From: Verrucolacustris sp044348085 | GTDB lineage: Bacteria; Verrucomicrobiota; Verrucomicrobiia; Methylacidiphilales; Verrucolacustridaceae | Direction: 5' to 3' | Assembly (NCBI GenBank): GCA_044348085.1 | Contig: JBIKTM010000003.1 | Coordinates: forward strand, 79,686-143,685 | Length of the DNA: 64,000 bases | Shown: piece after piece, positions 58,601 through 64,000 of the stretch | Position numbering within the stretch: the stretch's first letter is position 1 | How the letters are laid out: every line of letters begins with the position of its first letter | Position numbers and translations under genes: made by a program | Notes under the pieces: model-generated | Databases searched by the model: none | What the model was told of the DNA's origin: nothing | What the model saw: only the letters and a program-made list of their open reading frames with translations

Positions 58601-61600
58601 TGTTCGCCGTGGTCTTCCATCCAGGAACATCGTTCTGAGGAACCGCCAGAAACCCGCCCGGCGCAGGCTTCGCCGTGCCGCCTTCGAAACTGCCATTGAT
58701 CAGCCGGTTGTACACGTTCGCCACCGTCGGGCTGTTGCCGAGCCCTACTTCAATTCGATTACTGCCTCCGTCGTTGTCCGCATCCTCATCCCCGTCCGGA
58801 GTGCCGTCACCATCTGAATCCGCCACCAGCGGATTGGTGCCGATGGCGAATTCTACCCCGTCTTTGAGTCCATCGTTGTCAACATCGGCGACGAGCGGAT
58901 CTGTCGTTCCACTGATCTCCGTGCCGTCGCTTAGCCCGTCGTCGTCCGTGTCGGCATCATCGGGTTTAGTGCTAAGGGGCAGGCCTAGCTCATAGTTGTC
59001 CAGAATCCCGTCTCCGTCCGTGTCCGTTGCCCCAGGCGGAATCTGGCCCGGCGCGCCCACTTGGGCCGTCGCAGCGGCAAGGAAAATCCGGCTACTACCC
59101 GAAGCTCCACGATCTGTGACCGTGAAGCTAACGAGATTCTTTCCCCCGTGGCCTGCGGCGGAAAAGTCGATCCACTGCCGATCCAGATGATAGTTCCCTG
59201 AGACAAAAACGTTCTGCGTCGTTGTTCCGTTGATGCTGTTGGCGAAGCTGGAAGGAATGTTGTAGTCCCTCAAGTCCACATTATTGATGAGCCCCTTGGA
59301 GTACGAGGACCCGTCGCTGAAGTTAAAGGTATAGGTCACGTAGGAACCGGCAACCCCCCACCAAAGTCCCGCTAAGGTGTAAAAGCCGTAGACATTGTTC
59401 ACCGCAATCGGGAAGGTTTCCGAAACCACCCCCGTCCCGTTCCCGCCAGGTGCCCGGGCCGCATGCCAGACCTGATTGGACTGATCGGTAATGAAGAACG
59501 GAACCCCACCGTAATACGCCGGGGTTCCGTACCGGAATCCAACCGGAGCCCCGCCCCCTCCGTTGGATTCCGCGATGGAGAAATTACCCTTGCCCAGGGC
59601 CAGCATGTCGATGGTCTGGAATCGAAGAATATTTTTGACCAGTGGATTGGTCCCAGCTGCACTCTCCGCTCCGTTGCTCACCCCGTCCCCATCCTCGTCC
59701 CCGCTCGGATCCAGCACCACATTCACCGTCCGTGTCATCTGCACGGCCAGATTACCCGCCGCATCGGTCGCGTTATAATTCAACGTGTAATTTCCCACGG
59801 TCGCTGAATTCACCGTCCCGCTCCCCATGATCGTTTTAGTTGCGTCCACATTGTCCGTCACCGTTGCACCGGGATCAGAAAAGGTCGCTCCCTTATAGAT
59901 CTCAAGCGGATTCGCCCCGATCAGAGTGATGACAGGGACCGAAGCATCCAAGACATGGATCGTGCCTGTTGCAGTCTCGGCCGAGAAAGCTCCACTTTCA
60001 TCAAAATCAATGACGTCGACGTAGCTGGTGCTGATCCCGTCTAAAAGATAATTTCCCGATGTGCTGACCGGATTCCCTCCATTCAATGCCAAGACCTGAA
60101 GAGGATCCAGCCGTGTCCACAACGCCATGGTGGAGGGAACATAACTGTTCGAAGCCCCCCCACTGCCACCCATCACCAACCCCTGTCCCTGCGCAGCCCC
60201 AGTCCCATGATCGAGATAAACTGCCTTGAAGGTCTGGCTATCAGGCACCTGGTTATAGTCCAACTGGGCATTGTAACCGTCGTTCATCACCAATCCGTAG
60301 ACACTTCCATATCCCGCACCGAAAGTTTTGTTTCGAAGGTACATCTGCGACGGCATTCCCGGCGACCCGACCAATGTCCGCACATTCACCAGCGATTGAT
60401 CTGGATTGGAGCTGCCAACCGCAAAGGAGCTGTTGAGCGGATTGGCGCCATTGTTATAGATGAGCGGACTGGTTGCAGAACCGTCAAAACTCATTCCAGC
60501 CGCGTTGGGCAACGCAAACGCAATGCCGTGCGCGTAGGAACCAATGCCCCCGCTCGGGAACGATCCGCCCGACGCCGTCCAGGTCATCGCCAACTCCATG
60601 CTGTTTTTCAGAATATCCAGAGAGCCGGGCAAAACGGCAGAGCCGGTGCGTGCCGAGGAAGAAAAACTCCCCGAAGGTGCCGTCAAGAATCCGCCCAAAC
60701 TTGCATTCGCTCCGTAGGCCACCAAGACCCAGGCTCCTCCGCCCACCGCCGTTAGGTCGGCCAAGGCACCATCCTCCCCGCTGGTCTGATCCCAGGCCTG
60801 ATACCGGATCTCCGCATTACCAATGAAGTTTGCATTCGGAACAAATCGAACCCGATGCTGAGCATCGCTTTTGAGCAAACGCGCTGAATTTAGACTAACG
60901 CCGTTCAGCGAATTCCAAATATTTCCACCATCCACTGTGTACTCCCAATCTCCATGACTCGTATCAACCCCTGTGATCGCGATACCCTTCAGCGAATCGG
61001 AATCGGCGTCCGAGGAACCCTCCGTTAAAACCGTTACTGCCGTTCCTGAATTGCTGGCGGATGCCACGCCCTGAGAAATCGAATCTAGGTTGGCTCCCCC
61101 AGCCACAGTCACCGTAAAAGCACTCACCTCTGTATGGTCGTAATCAAAGTTATTCTTGGAATCGACAATCAGGTAGAGCATCTCCCCAGTCTGCATTTCC
61201 AGCAAGGCATCGGAGGCAAGGGCAACAGAGCCGCCGGCTTGCAGTGAACCCGATCGGATCGAAAGATACCGGGAGGATCCCGCCAATCCCCGTTGAAGTT
61301 TATAATCGATGCCGTTTGCTGAGCCGTATGGCAGGCGAAGGCTCACATTGAAGTTTGCCGCCACGGTCTGGCCAGAGGTGTTTTTCCATCCGATGGCCAC
61401 AGCCCGATTTGCCTCCTCCAGATTCGAGGGGTGAATCACGAGGGTATTGGCAGAGGTAGGCCCCGAGGCGGAGTTGACCCGCTGAACAAAAGGATAATTA
61501 CTTAAGTAACCAGAGTTCCCGTCCCACTGGGATTGATTTTGAATGATCTCGTTTCCGGTGGTTTTCCAATTCCCCAACAAGGCCAGTGCAGACACATTTC

Positions 61601-64000
61601 CTCCCAGATACTGCCAACGGCTGTTTGCCGATTGCTGGGTGGGCCCCGCAACAAATTCCGCCAAGGCGTCATAGGTCGTTGACTGCCCCGTAATCACTGG
61701 GGCACGGTTCACTTGGCCGAAGGGCGTTACGGTAAGTCCAGCCACTGTTACGCTCCCCCACGCCGCACTCGCCGTCGCAGGATAATAGCCCACCGCCCCA
61801 CTGGCGATTCCACTAAAGGCATTCACTCCGAGTGTTGGCGGCGTATTCCCCAGAAAATAAACCGACGCAAGCTTGGAGCAGTTCAAGAATGCGTTGTATT
61901 GAATCTCATCCACACCGCCGGGAATGGTGATGCTGGTCAGGTTGCTGCAAGCCCAGAATGTGCCGGATATAATTTTCTTCAATTCACTAGGGAGCGTGAT
62001 GCTGGCCAGGCTGGTGCACCATGCAAATGCGTTTGGCCCGATACTAATCACGCCGTCCGGGATGGTGATGCCTTGAAGACTGCTACAACCGTCGAAAACG
62101 TAACCCCCGATACTGGTTAGGCTGTTAGGAAGGGTGATGGCCGTCATACTGCTGCAACCAGCAAACGCTGCGTCCAAAATCGTTGTCACCCCATTTGGAA
62201 TAACGACTGAAGTCACACTCGTCTTACTTTGAAACGCATTTTGCCCAATTGTGGTCACCGCCACCCCTCCGATGGTGGTGGGAATCTCGACCACACCTCC
62301 TGTCCCTGTGTATCCCGTGATGGTCAGGCCAGTCCCATTGTTCGTGTAGGTAAAAGGAGATAGAGACGGAGTGGTGAAGCTGTATTCATTGGCCCCATAG
62401 CCCGTGCCGACAGAGTTCGCGGCAAAAGCCCGGTAGTAGTAGCTCGTTCCCGGCGTAAGGCCTGTAATTGTATTGCTGAACGACCCGAGACCAAAGCTCG
62501 TTCCTGGAACCGAATATTTTACCCCGTTCGTGGCCGTTGAATTCGTGTTCAGATAAAATCCCGCGTTCGTCACCGTCGTCCCGCCTAAATTCGTGATTCC
62601 TCCCATCAGCTTTACGCTGCTCTGGGTTAATCCGCTGATCGAATTTGTCGGCCCCGTTTCCACTCCGGGGACCGAGTAAGAAGGGTCGGTTACCACAATC
62701 TGGTTGGTGATTGTACCAATGGCATACGTAACAAGATCAGTTGGCACAAATGTTCCGACCACCTCATTCGTGCCGTTGGAGAGGCTGGTTCCCGCTGCCG
62801 GGAGATAAGACCAACTGCCGGACACCGGCCCACCCGTGGGAGCTGTGGCCGTGGCGGTCAGCTCAATGGTGGAAAGAACCGCAGGGGCGACGAGATTGAT
62901 TGGGCTGGGGGTCCACGTCAGAATCGGTTCTGTCAAGACGGACTGGGACGTGATCGTACCGGAACCGCTGCCGTTCAGGGTTCCCTTGTAAAAGGAGTTG
63001 GCGTCTGTGCTGCTAAGGGAAGTCCCTTCCAAGGGGGCATAAAAAACCAAGGATGTGTTCGCTGTGCTGTTGGCATCGATTTTATTCAGAGGCATGCTCA
63101 TTCCTTCAAGAATCTGCGCTGGGGTTCGAACGGCTCGATAGATGCGAACATCGTCGAAAGCCGCTCGGATCCGGTTGGCGTTGGAATCGTTGTTCAAGGC
63201 GGCTTGAGTCGCCCCAGGACCGCCGGAATTCACGATGTTCCATGTGTTTGTTCCAAAAGCCAAAGTTTTGGCGGCGATTTCCACGCCGTTAATATAGAGA
63301 CGCAAGGCCGCGTTGGCGGCATCCCTCACTGCTGTCACGTGAACCCAGTTCCCTGGAAGCACAGTATCCGCAGGCGTGGAGACAAAATGCTCCTCCCCCG
63401 CCTCTGACCTTTGGCCGAAAACAAGGCTTCCATCGGGCAATAGATCAATGTCCACATTGGCGGCGCTGGCGTTGTTGTTAATGGGCTGCCTGAAAACCTG
63501 CACATTTTCCGATCCTGACACTCCTCCCAACCGGTCCAGTCGCATCCAGAAACTAATCGTGTAACTGTTGTTGTTGGCGCTGCTGCCGACTGCTGCTTGG
63601 AAACTATCCGCATTACCCGTGGCGTTGAGAGTGGCGTATTTGCCAAACGCCGTAAGATCTGGAGCGGATACGGCTGGTGACCAAGCCGTCTTAAACGGCC
63701 CACCTAGAGACGGAAGCACGGACCGCACACGATAGTAACGGATTTGGTTTGAAATTCCGGTAATCCCAAGGGAGGTGGTGGTTCCCAAAGAGACAGTCCG
63801 ATCCCCGCCAATCAATCCAGACGTAAAACTTGGCTCCGTCGAAACTTGTACCTCGTAGCCGCTCGCACCCGTGACCACACCCCAAGTGGCCACAAAGCCA
63901 TTGGGTCCGGACTGCTTGGCTACAAGTGATCCAGGTATTTGGGCATTGGACAAAACAAGCGTCCCCGCAAAAAAAATAGAGCAGCAAGCACCCTTTGCCC
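55650..64000 (-). CDS. Giant multidomain secreted/surface protein (partial, start outside window)
   Basis: At least 2780 residues; the frame stays open to the window edge through a signal-peptide-like stretch (FFAGTLVLSNAQ). Residues are counted from codon 63953. Domains: fibronectin-like 10-75; LamG/concanavalin 88-290; Ig/FN3-like 350-520; BspA-type leucine-rich repeats 525-730 (FAGCSSMTAITLPNSLTSIG); DUF5011 1334-1413; calcium-binding TSP3 repeats 1414-1440, 1640-1741, 1948-1994 (DTDGDGILDNYE); DUF642-like 1754-1918; Ig 1998-2084; MBG 2088-2168; about seven RCC1-like repeats 2170-2505 (AGADHNLAVDENGGVWVWG). Probably an adhesin or matrix protein. No catalytic domain seen. Confidence 0.85.
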   Translation of the reverse strand, partial: AKGACCSIFFAGTLVLSNAQIPGSLVAKQSGPNGFVATWGVVTGASGYEVQVSTEPSFTSGLIGGDRTVSLGTTTSLGITGISNQIRYYRVRSVLPSLGGPFKTAWSPAVSAPDLTAFGKYATLNATGNADSFQAAVGSSANNNSYTISFWMRLDRLGGVSGSENVQVFRQPINNNASAANVDIDLLPDGSLVFGQRSEAGEEHFVSTPADTVLPGNWVHVTAVRDAANAALRLYINGVEIAAKTLAFGTNTWNIVNSGGPGATQAALNNDSNANRIRAAFDDVRIYRAVRTPAQILEGMSMPLNKIDANSTANTSLVFYAPLEGTSLSSTDANSFYKGTLNGSGSGTITSQSVLTEPILTWTPSPINLVAPAVLSTIELTATATAPTGGPVSGSWSYLPAAGTSLSNGTNEVVGTFVPTDLVTYAIGTITNQIVVTDPSYSVPGVETGPTNSISGLTQSSVKLMGGITNLGGTTVTNAGFYLNTNSTATNGVKYSVPGTSFGLGSFSNTITGLTPGTSYYYRAFAANSVGTGYGANEYSFTTPSLSPFTYTNNGTGLTITGYTGTGGVVEIPTTIGGVAVTTIGQNAFQSKTSVTSVVIPNGVTTILDAAFAGCSSMTAITLPNSLTSIGGYVFDGCSSLQGITIPDGVISIGPNAFAWCTSLASITLPSELKKIISGTFWACSNLTSITIPGGVDEIQYNAFLNCSKLASVYFLGNTPPTLGVNAFSGIASGAVGYYPATASAAWGSVTVAGLTVTPFGQVNRAPVITGQSTTYDALAEFVAGPTQQSANSRWQYLGGNVSALALLGNWKTTGNEIIQNQSQWDGNSGYLSNYPFVQRVNSASGPTSANTLVIHPSNLEEANRAVAIGWKNTSGQTVAANFNVSLRLPYGSANGIDYKLQRGLAGSSRYLSIRSGSLQAGGSVALASDALLEMQTGEMLYLIVDSKNNFDYDHTEVSAFTVTVAGGANLDSISQGVASASNSGTAVTVLTEGSSDADSDSLKGIAITGVDTSHGDWEYTVDGGNIWNSLNGVSLNSARLLKSDAQHRVRFVPNANFIGNAEIRYQAWDQTSGEDGALADLTAVGGGAWVLVAYGANASLGGFLTAPSGSFSSSARTGSAVLPGSLDILKNSMELAMTWTASGGSFPSGGIGSYAHGIAFALPNAAGMSFDGSATSPLIYNNGANPLNSSFAVGSSNPDQSLVNVRTLVGSPGMPSQMYLRNKTFGAGYGSVYGLVMNDGYNAQLDYNQVPDSQTFKAVYLDHGTGAAQGQGLVMGGSGGASNSYVPSTMALWTRLDPLQVLALNGGNPVSTSGNYLLDGISTSYVDVIDFDESGAFSAETATGTIHVLDASVPVITLIGANPLEIYKGATFSDPGATVTDNVDATKTIMGSGTVNSATVGNYTLNYNATDAAGNLAVQMTRTVNVVLDPSGDEDGDGVSNGAESAAGTNPLVKNILRFQTIDMLALGKGNFSIAESNGGGGAPVGFRYGTPAYYGGVPFFITDQSNQVWHAARAPGGNGTGVVSETFPIAVNNVYGFYTLAGLWWGVAGSYVTYTFNFSDGSSYSKGLINNVDLRDYNIPSSFANSINGTTTQNVFVSGNYHLDRQWIDFSAAGHGGKNLVSFTVTDRGASGSSRIFLAAATAQVGAPGQIPPGATDTDGDGILDNYELGLPLSTKPDDADTDDDGLSDGTEISGTTDPLVADVDNDGLKDGVEFAIGTNPLVADSDGDGTPDGDEDADNDGGSNRIEVGLGNSPTVANVYNRLINGSFEGGTAKPAPGGFLAVPQNDVPGWKTTANNNFTIELWGAGFTPGGSGGSSGGDGNVLAELNYIASGTLYQDVIMTVGTTVSYSFLHRGRSGTETIEFRIDRLVGGPGSAVEANFFNRQVSTGNGAWVRYRGTPAGTVQAGKTYRFSYSSITPDGGSGNLLDGASFEIDQDADGLTDSVETNTGTYVSANNTGTNPSNPDSDNDGLSDGQEVNTYGTNPLLTDTDGDGAPDGVEVTAGTNPKQNSSLPKPVISIQPASITNTAGGSAAFSVTATNPAGAPGELTYQWKKSTNIISGQTNQTLNLAPLTVEQSGSYSVVVANIYGSTNSTVATLTVNKATPTITVAPTATPIVYGQTLAFSTLSGGSASVPGTFAFTTPSTAPNAGTVIQDVTFTPSDTANYNTATASVGVTVNQALVSSGFSHTLYLGAGATTVTAWGMNTDGRLGVGDMSSPVNWAKTVQGIPVGVTVDALSAGGTHSLILAGGQVYAAGSDRFGQLGQGAVNGANKTSFTSVAIPSSTPVAVAAGGNHSLIVTASGKVFACGDNFYGQLAQPATTASSGTLVEVNFPGLSTKIVSVAAGADHNLAVDENGGVWVWGRNSYGQLGKGTRTAAERIPSKLVGVAARAVATGFSHSLILETSGKVRGFGRNNCGQTGQSATSSVVLVPTLIAGLNDIQLLAAGTDSSFAIDQAGQLRSWGYNAYGELLLGYASPSSSPSLYVPTPSPIATNVFNVAGGGYSTLAVGVQGVIFGGRNDVGQSGNGPDPELVVGDYYNDAGSLTLNNLTMDLAGTTETLYDQIFVGNGAVTLNGILNLMFVGTYTGPVYGSTQTFDLIWAQNGIVLGTGYQIAFNQSGYLAETERVAKDGGEVLRATVRAVVTTADLAKAVDLARPSLDGVESVSYRGGISMGISTFSVSSGVEMIYSYERPTGGVTSGAQYFVNGITYRVEQVSSLNGVWGDASVSGTTVIPLGNGGERVTLRISSSGGAGFLRLQVENPQATGINAGVGSAVTY

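Overview
The window looks like chromosomal DNA of a Gram-negative bacterium, most plausibly a member of the Verrucomicrobiota. The lineage is inferred from gene content: futalosine-pathway menaquinone synthesis (MqnC), a membrane H+-pyrophosphatase, two GH57 amylases beside glycogen synthase, an OmpL-like porin, and a giant secreted protein built of LamG, BspA-type LRR, TSP3 and RCC1 repeats. No 16S gene is present to confirm it.

Layout. 1-5.3 kb: the end of an ABC-F protein, a umuDC-type mutagenic polymerase pair, an outer-membrane porin, a small secreted protein and a broken pgeF gene. 5.3-32 kb: an accessory island of about 26.6 kb inserted inside pgeF. A truncated pgeF copy lies on its left, and an intact copy with a replaced C-terminal tail lies on its right, next to IS91-family transposase remnants. 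32-44 kb: marR-tolC-pgeF, H+-pyrophosphatase, CstA, MqnC, and an AsnC-regulated aminotransferase/oxidoreductase/ACT operon. 44-51 kb: a glycogen/alpha-glucan operon (glgA, galT-like, two GH57 proteins, lipoprotein). 51-55.6 kb: RNase R, small secreted proteins, tRNA-Pro with a truncated copy, and hairpin repeats. 55.6-64 kb: a giant surface or secreted protein whose start lies just outside the window.

The island is the most unusual part. It holds two diverged versions of one gene set: (i) an MpaB/DUF2236-like putative haem oxygenase fused to a cyclic-nucleotide-binding-like domain, (ii) a translationally coupled MFS transporter, (iii) an acyl-lipid desaturase with three His boxes, (iv) an integral-membrane acyltransferase-3 protein carrying ankyrin repeats in a loop, and (v) an SDR. 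Copy 1 (about 9.3-22.3 kb) adds a cytochrome P450, a two-HKD phospholipase D-like protein, a PlsC acyltransferase and a DevCAB-like exporter. Copy 2 (about 22.6-31.1 kb, visibly richer in GC) adds btaA/btaB, the pathway for the betaine lipid DGTS. A UGT/CrtX-like glycosyltransferase and an aldehyde dehydrogenase precede copy 1. My reading is a locus that makes, modifies and exports an unusual membrane lipid or lipid-linked metabolite, possibly under cyclic-nucleotide control. The function is inference; the gene content and the duplication are visible.

The island seems to have grown by recombination that left flanking direct repeats: a 105-bp repeat around desaturase2-mpaB2-MFS2-btaBA, an 89-bp diverged repeat around the aldehyde dehydrogenase module, a roughly 430-bp pgeF duplication around the whole island, and a roughly 300-bp copy of the porin/umuD boundary at the left junction. 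All identity statements were made by eye.
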